Shown here: piece by piece, positions 44,661 through 55,579 of the stretch
Layout: every line of letters begins with the position of its first letter
Numbering within the stretch: the first letter of the stretch is position 1
Assembly: GCA_013407085.1 (NCBI GenBank)
Contig: JACCGJ010010478.1
Span: 43,539 to 107,538, forward strand
Source: Atriophallophorus winterbourni
Taxonomy: Eukaryota; Platyhelminthes; Trematoda; Plagiorchiida; Microphallidae
Length of the DNA stretch: 64,000 nucleotides
Reading direction: 5' to 3'
Made by a program: the position numbers and the translations under genes
The notes under the pieces: model-generated
Database searches by the model: none
Told to the model about the DNA's origin: nothing
What the model saw: the letters and a program-made list of their open reading frames with translations, nothing else

Positions 44661-45569
44661 GAACGACAATATATATTCTAATCACAAATTCAATTGCAAA
44701 TATGGACACTTACTCAGTTATCATTCATTCACCATGTAAATGTCATTCAACTAAATAAAATATTCCATTTTAGGTCTTTTATATGTTGGGGTTCAATACA
44801 TTCATGGATATTAGCTCGGGAGTATCGACCACATTTATAATACGTTATAGATTAAATCTAACATTTTTGTTAACACATCCACTCAAGTTAAATTAAACAT
44901 TTAATTTCGCATTTGTTAATTCTAAATCAATGGAATCGGTTGATTCACGAGAACTCACAATCTCTCCAATGCATGATTTCTAAAAACCGAAAATATGTTT
45001 ATTGCATTTTCAACAGTGCGCAATTTTTAATTTAGATTGTATAAACTCACAGTGATTTATCCGCATGTTCGCTATTGTCAAGAAAAAACATTTTCGTTTT
45101 AATATGTTGCACAAATAAAACAAATATAAGAATTTTATATGCTTACTATCTCAAGATTTCACTGGGCTTCGAGCTGAAATTGAAAATATTTCGATTATTT
45201 TTTCAGACTAGGCAACGGAAATATACCTCACATACTTTCGGTTTTCAAACCCAAGCGAGCAATTATTCAACGTAATGAGTTTATCAATCGTCGACTTGAT
45301 AATAAGGGAAATGTTTCAAACATGTTGAGAAAGCGAGCTTTGTAATTTATCACGAAACGAACATTTTCATTTTAACTGTTAACATATTTCGTTATCATCT
45401 CGCCACTGGAACAGAAGCTTCGTAAAAGCAAATTTGTAGTTAAATTTAAGGCATCGCATTGAAATAAATTAAGTTTGCCGATTCTTAGTTACTCATGACA
45501 TTCACCCGCAATATTGGTCAAATTATTTGAGAGGATGAATAGACGAGATATCTTTCCATTAAAGCACAC
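44661..45569. other. No gene recognised
   Basis: Collinear with 12,011-12,939. Confidence 0.4.
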
Positions 45570-45765
45570 GCAGATCACGCCGCCGGCGTGCAACTAATAC
45601 AATACACCCGAGTTCTGACTATCGTTGCCAGCGCTGAGGGAGAGATCGTTCCTCCTGAATCGGACTGTTTGGTCATTCCAAAAGCTGTAGAACATGAACA
45701 TTCATGCGATGGTGATGTACATCCATGGTCGACATGTACCAAAGGAGGCCAACAACAACAATGAA
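45570..45765 (+). mobile_element. RTE 3' end fragment (unit 2)
   Basis: Partner of 12,940-13,135, ending in (CAA)n at 45,750-45,761. Confidence 0.75.
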
Positions 45766-46544
45766 GCACACGAATTTACGCAGCGACCATTATCTTTTAC
45801 ATCCATGTGTGTTCAAACTGTTCATTTAGTCTCAACAGATTAACGTATTTATTAAATCTCTGTGAACTCCATAAATACCGCTGCAAAATTCGACTTCAGT
45901 ATCAATTTTCATTTATAAGTTATGTCCATCTCATATCACATTATCAACATCAGCGGTGAAATATTTTTCCTGAATTAGTGCTTGACCTTCACTGGACAAG
46001 CCAGAACGCTTCATAACATTCATGATGAAACGTTGGCCGATCATTCTGAATACTACTATTCCGTAAACGGTGAAGGATATTGTATACGGATTCATTAAAT
46101 CTTACCTATGTTATTTGAGTTTGTTCAGAATCTACTAGTCGGCTTTCGATTTTCGAAGAGCATATTCCTCTGAATAGTTTATAATTATTTTTCGGTAAAC
46201 CGGTTTACATACTAGCAGAACTTAGAGGAAACAATCATGTTTGAAGCACATAGTTTCAAAGATTAAAATATAACAATTACCATTATAAATGTGTTACAAA
46301 GTTGCGTTCAATAAAAAGAAGTGCTTTAGCGATTCATAAGATATTCTTGAGATATTTTCTCAATAAGAAGTGAGGTTCAACATTCTAGGAAAAATTGTGT
46401 AAGTTGCACAAAGCAATACTCACATAACATCTTGGCCGCTGAGGGTAGAAAAAAATTATAATCATTTTTAAAGAATTCAATATACAATTGATATCAAGTG
46501 ATAATTCATCGCCAAAATGATTTAGTATACTAATCATGCCATGC
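45766..46544. other. No gene recognised
   Basis: Collinear with 13,136-13,887, with an extra TACAATTGATATCAAGTGAT-like segment near 46,480. Confidence 0.4.
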
Positions 46545-46945
46545 TAATGGTGAGTTGCAATCAGGAAGTCGACCATTGGGCAGACCGCACTTGCGGTAAA
46601 AATACGTTTGCAAAAGAGATATGAAAGCTCTTAGCATTGACCCTTCGAGCTGGGAGGAACTTGCTCTTGACCGCTCACTTTGAAGGCATTGTGTAAAGCG
46701 TGGTCCACAATCTGGGGAGGAGCAGATACAGCTCTTAGCTGCTGAACGCAGATCACGCCGCCGGCGTTCAACTGATACAATAAAACCGAGTTCTGACTAT
46801 CGTAGCCAGCGCTGCGGAAGAGATTGTTCCTTCTGAATCGGATTGTTTAGTCATTTAAAAAACTGTAGAACATGAAGATTCATGCGATTGTGATGTACAT
46901 CCATGGTCGACATCGACTGAAGGAGGCCAACAACACTACCCATGC
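46545..46945 (+). mobile_element. RTE 3' fragment (unit 2)
   Basis: Partner of 13,888-14,285; YGELQ-like start and CAACAAC end near 46,930. Confidence 0.75.
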
Positions 46946-47412
46946 CGCTTGATTGATTGAAGTTTCGAGTAAACAATCTCGTTTAGTTCTGAGCATATTC
47001 ACCTATTGATTTAAGAACCCGGTGATAAATACTGTGATCGATTATGTTCAAACAAAGTTATTCAATTTTGTTACGTATGATTAGCAAAACTCTACATGTT
47101 CAATTTTGTATTACCATTTAGGTCGCACAGTTAATTAATTTATTTTAGGCAGGAAAATAATAATTGTATAGAAGTAACTGCTATACGCAAATAAAATGAC
47201 CGTGTGTACAATTGGACTTATTGTATTTCATATATGTCTATGTATTTAACCCAGAATGTGCAGACTTAACTGAATACGGCATCCGTTTGTGCAAATACTC
47301 CATAAGAGTCTCGAATTTGAAAATGAACTTTTCATCATGTAAACGAAACATCAGAAAAAGACTGTCGGGACTTACGCTACCGTTAACAAGTGTTCACTGT
47401 GAATGCGATTTA
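46946..47412. other. No gene recognised
   Basis: Collinear with unit 1 (14,290-14,754) up to the LTR insertion. A 74-codon frame at 47,212 reads into the LTR and is a chance fusion. Confidence 0.45.
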
Positions 47413-47417
47413 CAAAG

Positions 47418-47635
47418 CGTTTGTATAGAAGCGTAACGAACTATCGATCAATCATCAATCACGATCGATCGTAAGTGCATATTGTGATTATTGTTCAGTG
47501 TACAAACATTGTGATATTCACTCGCTCCCTGATATTGTGATTATTCATTCATTCGGTCAATACACGAGTTCGAGTTCGGTTGTGTTTTGTCGAACCCACG
47601 GCTGGGCCAGTGCAATACCCTTACAGTTATAACAA
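47418..47635 (+). repeat. 5' LTR
   Basis: 218 bp. It starts CGTTTGTATAGAAGCG (the first base is probably mutated from T) and ends GTTATAACAA. Confidence 0.85.
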
Positions 47636-47652
47636 TTGGCGACGGGGTGCGG
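47636..47652 (+). promoter_or_regulatory. Primer binding site
   Basis: TTGGCGACGGGGTGCGG lies directly after the LTR. The TGGCGAC start resembles the tRNA-primed sites of CsRn1-type Gypsy elements of trematodes, from memory. The priming tRNA is not identified. Confidence 0.6.
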
Positions 47653-47656
47653 AACA

Positions 47657-48742
47657 ATGTCAGTGCCGATGGAATTCGTAGAAAAAGTGCTTAATCAACA
47701 GGCGCAGATGTTTGGAGAATTAATACAACGAATGGCATCCCAGACATTCAACAGTCAAAGTTCGGGACAATCAATGGAGAGTCTACTGCAACGGACGTCA
47801 GTAGCACGGGATCTCCTACAAGAATCATTCAACATTCAGCTGAAGTTCTTAAAGGAGGTTGCAGTTCACCCAGTAAACAGTTCAACTTTAGAAGAATCAG
47901 TTCAAAGTTCAGTGAATAACGTCGAAGAATTACAATCGTATCCAAAAAATGAAGTTGAATTAGAGTCGTTGAAATTGGAAACGCACACAACCCTCGGGAA
48001 TTATGAGTTACACACGGAATTTGAATCAGAGCTGCAGTCCGACCCCGACAGAAAGTTAGAAAATGTCAGTGAAAAGTGTCAGAGTGTGGTGAGGTATAAA
48101 CCTGAATCAGAAATGAAAGCACTGCCCTTATTCTCAGCCGCAGATGCTGTTCCATACAGCAGGAGAATCAGTAGAGAATTAACTGGTAAAAGAATACGAC
48201 GAAACAAAGCCCGTGATGTCATGCCTGAATTTCGACAGAAAGGAGATGTTGGAGAGTTTAACCAGAAACAATGTGTAATCAATCGTGTGAAACGACGAAA
48301 CAAATCCCGACTTGCATGCTGGCATAGTGGAATGCGGCACTCTGGACTATTTTGCAGATACAAGCAACAAAGATGCCATAATTGCGTAATTGTTTGTCAT
48401 ACAGGGAAAAAGTTTGCATTTTCAACGTGGCCCAAATTTTTACCAAAGAGAGTAGATGAAGTCATGTACAAGTACTGGCAACAAGTACAATGTAGCGAAC
48501 AAATGTGGACACGCAACGCAAATAAACTCGGTCAACGATATGTAAATTTGAAGTACAAAAAACAATTAAATGCTACTCAACGAAAGGCTCGAACAAACAG
48601 GCTGAAATTCCACCCATCAACGCGCTACCTCGAGCCATCAGTTTATAAAACGAGAATCCGGGCAAACAACAGCAGCTTAGCTATCGTCCCATGTGTTAAT
48701 TTTTCTTTTTTTAAAAAGGGGAGGTGTTGTATAGAAGCGTAA
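47657..48742 (+). CDS. Gag-like protein of the LTR element, 361 codons, open
   Basis: The first ATG after the primer site gives MSVPMEFVEKVLNQQAQMFG, a start resembling remembered trematode Gypsy Gag proteins (EQQAKLFE-type). The middle is Glu/Ser-rich and probably disordered. From about residue 170 it becomes strongly basic. Residues 221-250 form a degenerate zinc knuckle: CWHSG..H....C, then a CHNC....H motif, with Ser where a second knuckle Cys is expected. The last 100 residues are basic and not recognised. They may come from an internal deletion joining gag to the 3' end of pol. The frame runs through the polypurine tract and stops inside the 3' LTR (TAA at 48,740-48,742). It would be the RNA-packaging shell protein. 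Confidence 0.75.
   Translation: MSVPMEFVEKVLNQQAQMFGELIQRMASQTFNSQSSGQSMESLLQRTSVARDLLQESFNIQLKFLKEVAVHPVNSSTLEESVQSSVNNVEELQSYPKNEVELESLKLETHTTLGNYELHTEFESELQSDPDRKLENVSEKCQSVVRYKPESEMKALPLFSAADAVPYSRRISRELTGKRIRRNKARDVMPEFRQKGDVGEFNQKQCVINRVKRRNKSRLACWHSGMRHSGLFCRYKQQRCHNCVIVCHTGKKFAFSTWPKFLPKRVDEVMYKYWQQVQCSEQMWTRNANKLGQRYVNLKYKKQLNATQRKARTNRLKFHPSTRYLEPSVYKTRIRANNSSLAIVPCVNFSFFKKGRCCIEA
48713..48724 (+). promoter_or_regulatory. Polypurine tract
   Basis: AAAAAGGGGAGG immediately upstream of the 3' LTR; expected primer for plus-strand DNA synthesis. Confidence 0.8.
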
Positions 48743-48940
48743 CGAACTATCGATCAATCATCAATCACGATCGATCGTAAGTGCATACTGTGATTATTGT
48801 TCAGTGTACAAACATTGTGATATTCACTCGCTCCCCGATATTGTGATTATTCATTCATTCGGTTAATACACGAGTTCGAGTTCGGTTGTGTTTTGTCGAA
48901 CCCACGGCTGGGCCAGTGCAATACTTTACAGTTATAACCA
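48725..48940 (+). repeat. 3' LTR
   Basis: 216 bp. It starts TGTTGTATAGAAGCG and ends GTTATAACCA, followed by the CAAAG target duplication. Confidence 0.85.
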
Positions 48941-48945
48941 CAAAG

Positions 48946-50142
48946 AAATATGAAAATGAATTTAAATGATGGAGTAAGTCACCGGAACGTAAACGGGACT
49001 TACATGTGTTCTTCAGCGTATTTCCTAAAACGAAAAACAGTTTGGATTAACATGAATTTCGCGATGTACATTTGATAATGAATATTTTAGAATTGTCAAC
49101 TCACAATTCTTCATTTAGATGCATGCTAAGGTGAAAACAAAATTATTGTGTATCGCCGAGGCAACGATGATAAAGTTTCACATTACAAATGTGATAATTA
49201 TTTATTTTGCACTCATATTTTCCTTTCAGGAAATAGTTTGCTTTGATGTCCTCGCACTTTTAATCCCTTCTCACAACAACTAGAGTTTATACCATTTATT
49301 GTTTGTCAGTGAAAAATTAACCTAAATGTTTGTTTTTAGTTCAGGGTCTAAATCCAAGAAATCGATTATCAATCAAATCGTTAAATAGATACAGCACCCG
49401 TTGGTGTCACTTTTATTAAAATAAAATCAGCGATACTACGCGAAATCTGGCAAGCGGAATGTTTCAGCTAAAGGTAACCTAAGAACTCAATTCCATCCCA
49501 TCCAGCTGACGGGATAATTGAGTGAATCGCTGTGAGGATTTATTTGTAGTGTAAACCCCATTTCCCACAATGTTTCAGAAAGTCTTTTTCTTAGTGGGAT
49601 TAACGGTGGTAGTAATCACAGATTTTATATCATTAAGTAATTATTAATATATTTAACCTATATTATCATATTAATTAAAACTCACATTCTGACAGCTTTA
49701 CCGTACCTGTAGTCGCAATTTAAATGCTTTGAAATAAATCTATCTAATACTCTGGAAGTCTTATAATCTTGAAGTGGGGAATTTTCAATTAAAATATAAA
49801 AGTGTATGATTTTAAAAATTCGACGGTGGTTTCGCAAGATTTTGTTTTTATTTTTAATTTAATTTTCTCATTGTACTAAAAATTTAAATATTTTGTCATA
49901 TATATCTATCTATATATGTATATAGATATATATATATATATATGCATGTATAAAGATTGATAAATTGTAGTACATCTCATAGGTTTAACTCACGATGGGA
50001 GCAAATTCGTACTGCAAATGTTTAAACATTCAAAACACTATGAATACATTTCGAATTTGAAAATGTTTAGAACGATCTAACTACAACTTATCCTTCTGAA
50101 ATTAATACACAATTTATTAATATGAATTAATTTTCCAGGGAC
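48946..50142. other. No gene recognised; compound TA microsatellite
   Basis: Collinear with 14,760-15,997. A TA-rich compound repeat lies at about 49,896-49,943. The site equivalent to the unit 1 hammerhead array is uninterrupted near 50,085-50,095. Confidence 0.55.
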
Positions 50143-50290
50143 TCGAGTTTCGCTCTAATTTGAGCTGATCAGCAGTGCATATCCTGTCTCGGGTCTGACT
50201 CGAACCCAGGACCTTCACCATTGAAGTCTCATGCCGTTCGACCTCAGCTACAGTCCATCTTCTGACCGATCGCGATTAAGCCTTCATGAA
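50143..50290 (-). repeat. tRNA-derived SINE-like repeat (unit 2)
   Basis: B-box GGGTTCGAGTC (50,197-50,207, minus strand) and an A-box relic opposite 50,233-50,246 (TGAGGTCGAACGGC). Partner of 17,186-17,330. Confidence 0.55.
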
Positions 50291-51849
50291 TGTTTCTCCA
50301 GACTGGCACATTTGAGAAGCGTCATACGTCCGACCAGTGGAGATGGAGCAAGCAACATCTGTTGTGGAGGTCCAACTGATCTGATCTCATTTTCAGGTCT
50401 TTATACGAAGCTATCTGAAACAGTTAACCTTTTCTTCCATTAAAACTATATCAAATTATTTATTTGCGATTCAACGATTTAATAAAGCTTCATCAAATAC
50501 AATTGAAAATTCGACCATTTATAATGAAATTTATATCTCTCTGATTATTCTAGTGAAATATTTTCCCATCCATTTTAACTGATGTCACTATTAGGACGGC
50601 ATTTGTTCAATTTCAGTAGAAATACTATGCACATTAATTGTTCCCAAAGAGTACTAAGAGCAACTTCTGGTCAAAAATTATTAATGAAACTCACAAGTAT
50701 CCAACTTTCTTGATTCTGAAGCAAACATTCATAGTTACAAAATAATTGATTTGGTAATATCAATATATATCAATACAATAATTTATATCAATATATTTTA
50801 TAAGCCATATTTAATTACGCATACAGAATGAGTTTAGTTCAGACACGCAAATGCTTCATTTACCATTGTGAATTCACGGTTTAATTCATATAAGCGAAGT
50901 AACCTGCGATATATTGTACTGAATTTATTTTGTAAAACAAATTATGCATCATTTCCTACAATAGTAGAAAATCGTCCACCATTATTGAAGTATATAAGAG
51001 TATTTTTCAAGTTTTTTATTTACAAGCCGATGGATGCTAAATTCAATCACGATGTGAGATCATTCATAAACTGATTATATATATATATATATACAAACTT
51101 ACGTATCGATATCTTCTTTCAAACTGCCGGGACAATGGACAAATTCAAATTATATAAATATATTGACAAAAATCTAAGTGACGAAAGTTTTTTCCAGCAA
51201 ACTCGAATTCGGTCAGGCACGTACGATGAATTAAAAAAATCATACCCTAGTAAAATACGTGAAACTTGAAACACACAATTTTGTAGTTTGAATCATATCA
51301 TATTATATGTGTTATAATACAAACCTCGATTTTTAAATTATTTGTGTTGCTCAAATATTGCCGTCACTGAAGGAAATATTTCAAAACTGGAAATTTATCG
51401 TGCAACAGCTTCATCAATTTTATCTTCTCGTGTAATTTTCTTCCAAGCGCTGCTATCTCCAAAATGCCGTAAAGGCTCGATTGAATGTATCATATCATAT
51501 TTCAAAAGAGCATTATATAGGGGGTTTTATGAATACTTCGCTGTGATTTGTCTGATTGATCTAATGCAAATAAGCATATTTGTTGTAGGGATGTAGTGAT
51601 TCATTTTATCATTAATTCAAAGCATGCATATTTGATATTTTTTTCAAAAATCTAATTTGTCTTCTTTCTTATCATTCAATGATCATTCAATGTTCCTTTT
51701 AAAGAGGATTAAATGAGTGCATCTGACTTACAAAAGTTGTAATTTAAATGCTCTTTGCATAGCAAGAAGATCCACAGTAATGTTGCACTTAAACATGACA
51801 AATTTTACATTAATTGTCAAATTGGGATTTGTTATTTTCGTTGGTCTCA
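50291..51849. other. No gene recognised
   Basis: Collinear with 17,331-18,302 and, after 51,311, with 21,568-22,129. The CR1 copy that separates these parts in unit 1 is absent. A (TA) tract lies at 51,068-51,083. Confidence 0.5.
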
Positions 51850-51945
51850 TTTGGTTGATGTCCGCCATGGATTTACATCGCTATCGCATGATTTTCTTCA
51901 TGCTCCCCAACTTTTCGAAAGACGAAACTGTCCTATTTAGGTAGC
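51850..51945 (-). mobile_element. RTE 3' end fragment, minus strand (unit 2)
   Basis: Partner of 22,130-22,245 (TGTCCGCCATGGATTTACATC on the plus strand), more decayed. Confidence 0.55.
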
Positions 51946-52264
51946 GATATCCTGTGATAGGCCAGACTTGGTCGATCGGCGTCAGTTAATAAAATTGTGA
52001 CATAATTGTTTGTGAAATATGGACCCTTTATTTCTATGCAACAATATTGATTTTGACATGCCTTCAAATAAAACTTACTAATCTCTTTGAAGTGCAGCCC
52101 TAAAAATAAAATTAAAAATTTAGTTTGTAAGCTCTTAAATAAAATATCTTTCATTCAACGTTTTCCTGACTTTCAGAACATTGCTTTTGAATTGTTCTTC
52201 CAAGCTTATTACGATATTTATTAAACGTAATTTGATTCGCAAACACGTGCAGATTTTATTGATT

Positions 52265-52500
52265 GAATTGAACACACGGTGAATGGTCAAAGTAACAAAT
52301 GCTGAGCTGCATTCTGAAGATTGTCTAATGAACAGGTTAAGTCTATTGTGAAAGCGCCACCTGCGCTCCAAGGTTCATGTATACAGAATAGTTGCATTAA
52401 ATAAAGTCTACGATATGATGAGTTAAAATCAGAAAGTTAACCTTCGCGCAGACCACATTTTCGGTTCGATGTCGTCTTTATAAGAGTTTTGAAAACGCTC
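52265..52500 (+). mobile_element. Degenerate RTE fragment (unit 2)
   Basis: The post-RT part only, matching 23,690-23,930 of unit 1. The upstream 1.15 kb of the unit 1 copy is absent. Confidence 0.6.
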
Positions 52501-52545
52501 TACATTGACCAGAGTAATGTGTTGCTGACATCCCCATCCCTTACA

Positions 52546-52587
52546 CACCACTACCGGTTTCTGGCTGTTCGCCGTCGTCAGGTGGAG
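52546..52587 (-). ncRNA. Type I hammerhead ribozyme, GUA subfamily, core intact
   Basis: Minus strand: stem I CUCCAC, core CUGACGA (position 7 is C, a tolerated position), stem II CGGC / GCCA with loop GAACA, GAAA, CCGG, UA with expected cleavage after A, return strand GUGGUG. Confidence 0.82.
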
Positions 52588-52785
52588 ACAGTAAGATCAG
52601 GTTCAGTGAGCCTATAAACAGTGAATTATAGGTAAACAAGGTTATACTTGTATGCCAACTGTTGTATAGGGTTCGTACAACGAACCACGATGTTCAGACA
52701 GAATCACAAAGTGATTCTTGGTCAAGCACTCGAAGCGCTTATCGATGACCAAAGTAATGTGTTGCTCACATCCCCATCTCTTACA

Positions 52786-52827
52786 CACCACTACCGGTTT
52801 CCGGCTGTTTGCCGTCGTCAGGTGGAG
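52786..52827 (-). ncRNA. Type I hammerhead ribozyme, GUA subfamily, best copy
   Basis: As the copy 240 bp away, but stem II is perfect (CGGC, loop AAACA, GCCG). Stem I CUCCAC pairs with GUGGUG at five of six positions, with one U-U. The core is CUGACGA and GAAA, and the triplet is GUA. Confidence 0.86.
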
Positions 52828-52870
52828 ACAGTAAGATCAGGTTCAGTGAGCCTTGAAACAGTGGACTAAA

Positions 52871-53620
52871 GGTTAACGAATAAAGCTTCCTCCTTTCATC
52901 TTTGAACTGTTTGGAATGGTACAGTATAAGCTCATTGAGTGATACCATTCCGATGCAATTATCTGAGACGGATATCTGAATATCTAATGCCATATATATT
53001 TATACATTTCGTAGCGGTACTTCATTTAGGTGTAAATATTTATAAAAAATCTCAATAATACTTACAATTCGTTTTTATCATCATAACTATAAACAAGCGG
53101 AAACAATTGATTTTATATTTTGTATAAAGATGATTGAACTTCGTTTCAACTAAACATATTTGGGTTTATATATTAATTAGTAATTTGCTCGTCCAAACTC
53201 ACGTTATCATATTCAAATCGTAGCTGTTAAAAATCAAAATAACTATTGTAAACTTCTGTAATCCATGCCACCAACTTTGAAAAGACACTGGTTACATACC
53301 GCAAATATAGGTCCATCATACTGTAAATTGAAAAAAGGAACAGCATGAGCAATTTATAATCTGTGAAAAATAAACAAATATATTGGGATATACTTCAAGA
53401 CAGAAATATTTCTAAACTTTGGAAACATTCTAATGATTTGTTATTCTAGAAATAAATTATTAGATATGTGAACTGAGCAAAAAGATAGCCTGTAATCTCG
53501 AACCAGTCGTAATCTGAATTCCTAATTAATACCCACTCACCGAGAATTATGTTTCCGTTCACTAAAATAAATACATCATTTGGTTATTTATTTTAAAATA
53601 TCTTTCTTTACATTGTTGTC
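52871..53620. other. No gene recognised
   Basis: Collinear with 24,420-25,140. Begins with a scrap of the hairpin LINE 3' end (AACGAATAAAG near 52,876). Confidence 0.45.
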
Positions 53621-53786
53621 ATTAACCCTGAACTGCTCAATTAAATTTCTAGACTGAATACGCTACACGTCCATCTCTCGCAAACTCTCGATGCACACTA
53701 GCGTTATATGCCAGATGACTGCTGTATCTCCGTATCAAACTAGTACTGGACTTGTAATAAACAAGTAAAAACACAAAGGAAACGAT

Positions 53787-54104
53787 TTGAACAGATCAAA
53801 TGTCCTAATCTTAACCCAGGTTAAGCCTTTCATCCGAGAATCAAAGGCTCGTAAGGAAAGTGTTTGGAGAAAGCTTATCGACCTACGCCGTGCTTCAGGC
53901 ATGCGACCGACTACTCCGTTAAAGCGAGTCCACCGAGTCGGCAAATGGAGGGGTGGCCCAAACGACGCATTCATCAGATCGCCGCGGCTAATTGTAGTCG
54001 AATTCACAAAGCAGTGCAATCGCGACTACTTCCTTTTGAAAGCGAAGAAACTTAACCGCGTTAAGGGCAAATGCATCGGGCAACCTGACACCCCGCCCAA
54101 TTAG
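53787..54104 (+). pseudogene. LINE ORF1-like protein
   Basis: The 105-codon frame has KPFIRESKARKESVWRKL, GMRPTTPLKRVHRVG, an IRSPRLIVVEFTKQCNRDYF block and a basic LKAKKLNRVKGK tail. This pattern belongs to the ORF1 nucleic-acid-binding protein of schistosome-type CR1 LINEs, as far as I recall. The N-terminus is short or lost, and the Met used is the first in the open stretch. Confidence 0.6.
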
Positions 54105-54449
54105 AGTTTGAAAGGCGAAGTTAGCTGTCAATGGTAGCTCACCATACTTGCTCCCGATGCGAAACTTAACACAGGAATATCATACTCCCACATTGTAGAG
54201 CGCCACTGTCGTGCTACGTCCTTTAGAGGATAAATCGTGGTTAAGTTATAGTGACACATACCACGAAGATGAAACTGGATGCCAGAAGTTGTCATCCGTT
54301 TCTAAAACCAATGCTGTATCTCTTGATGAAATACAGCCTTCAAAAAACGCGAAGCCGCCTCGAGTATTACGCCCGAGGACAAAGAGCTCTTAGGTAGCCC
54401 TATCACCGGGAGTCCGGCCCCATATGATAGTGCATGTAGCATTGGAAAT

Positions 54450-54929
54450 AAATAGGCTGAACTCCTCTGTAGAGTTGACGACACCCACTACAAAATTGTA
54501 GGTGTCATGGATTCATGGTTGTCTCATGATGAACACATACCAGCTTCAATCGCGAATAGGTTTAGCGCCGTAAGAAGCGATCGACCTCTTGGTAAGCTAG
54601 CAGGAGGGGCGTTGCTCCTTATTGATAACGCCATTCCCTTCGAGAAAAGTATTTCTCTTACTACAACGAACGAGCAGGTAATATCTGCCTTGCTCATGCA
54701 TGGATGCACGCGTATAGTGGTAAGATGCGTTTACCGTAGTTCGAGCTCTAGTTTAGAAGAAGATGCTCTTTTGAAAATTAAGCTCTCGTCTCTTTTAGCC
54801 GTAGCACCACGTGTTGTAATCTTCGGCGATTTCAATCTACCCGAAATAAACTGGGAGTACCAAACCTCCCAAGCCTTAGGAAACGCGAGCGATTTTCTGG
54901 ACTGGCTACACACACATGCACTTTACTAA
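54450..54929 (+). pseudogene. LINE endonuclease, N-terminal part
   Basis: The domain runs in frame from before the ATG at 54,507: KIVGVMDSWLS stands where relatives have VTETWL, so that ATG is a mutated internal codon. Blocks: AGGALLLID (32-40 from the ATG), VRCVYRSSSSS (72-82) and VVIFGDFNLPEINW (103-116). A TAA at about 54,927 interrupts it, and the rest (STLDLVIS, LGKKDHVVL) continues to about 55,277. Confidence 0.7.
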
Positions 54930-55019
54930 CACGTAAACGAACCAACTAGATTTCGAGACTGTCAGTCTCCGTCTACCCTTGACCTAGTTATTTCAACTTC
55001 TGTAAGCGGTATACAAAAT

Positions 55020-55277
55020 TTGGTCTCCGTGCCACCACTAGGAAAGAAAGACCATGTAGTGTTAGCCTGCGAGTTATTCCTGTCATTTGGTAAACCCCCA
55101 CTTAAGGTGTCTCAATGCTTTCATAGGATCGACCCTGCTGCCCTATTACATGCAGCAGCGCTACTCCCATGGCAAAACATTGACCATGTGGATGGGATGT
55201 GGGGGCACATAAAGAAAAACATCCTTCAACTTCAGGATCGATTCGCTCCTCTCTTACCCGTTCTCAAAAAATGGTGA
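55020..55277 (+). pseudogene. LINE endonuclease end and connector
   Basis: Contains PPLGKKDHVVLACELF, with the Asp-His pair of the endonuclease, followed by connector sequence. It stops at 55,277. Confidence 0.6.
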
Positions 55278-55579
55278 ACCTCAATGGTGGTCAGCCTCTG
55301 TCTTCCGTAGCGTACGCCACCCTGACGCAAAATGGAGGCGTTATAAACTTATTTCCCTAATGTGGGACTTGAGCCCGTAACAAAGAAGCGCGAAATATTG
55401 CTGTTTCCAAGATACGTGCAGCAAAGATCTCTTTCGAAAGGAGACTCGCTCAAGAGGCCAATACTCATCCGGAACGATACTACAGCTACGTTCAGTCTAA
55501 AGAATCAACACGAAAATGTGTAGGTACCTTCAGAAGGGACGATGGCTCAGCCCTCATTGCCCGCACTGAAAAGGCTTAG

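Larger units (their letters stand above)
47418..48940 (+). mobile_element. TR-GAG-like LTR retrotransposon, 1,523 bp, complete ends
   Basis: Two direct LTRs (47,418-47,635 and 48,725-48,940) are flanked by the 5 bp target duplication CAAAG (47,413-47,417 and 48,941-48,945). A primer-binding-site-like TTGGCGACGGGGTGCGG follows the 5' LTR at once, and a polypurine tract AAAAAGGGGAGG (48,713-48,724) precedes the 3' LTR. The only coding content is one Gag-like frame. There is no protease, RT, RNase H or integrase, so movement would need enzymes from a related autonomous element. Unit 1 has the empty site at 14,755-14,759. By eye the LTRs differ at about six or seven positions. Confidence 0.92.
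52501..52870 (-). mobile_element. Hammerhead (retrozyme-like) repeat dimer, GUA subfamily
   Basis: One and a half minus-strand units with an exact period of 240 bp between equivalent ribozyme positions. Between the ribozymes lie a perfect hairpin GGTTCGTTGTACGAACC (7 bp stem, 3 nt loop) and an AGAATCACTTTGTGATTCT inverted repeat. Two intact ribozymes bracket one full monomer, the arrangement expected to release a unit-length RNA. Confidence 0.75.
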
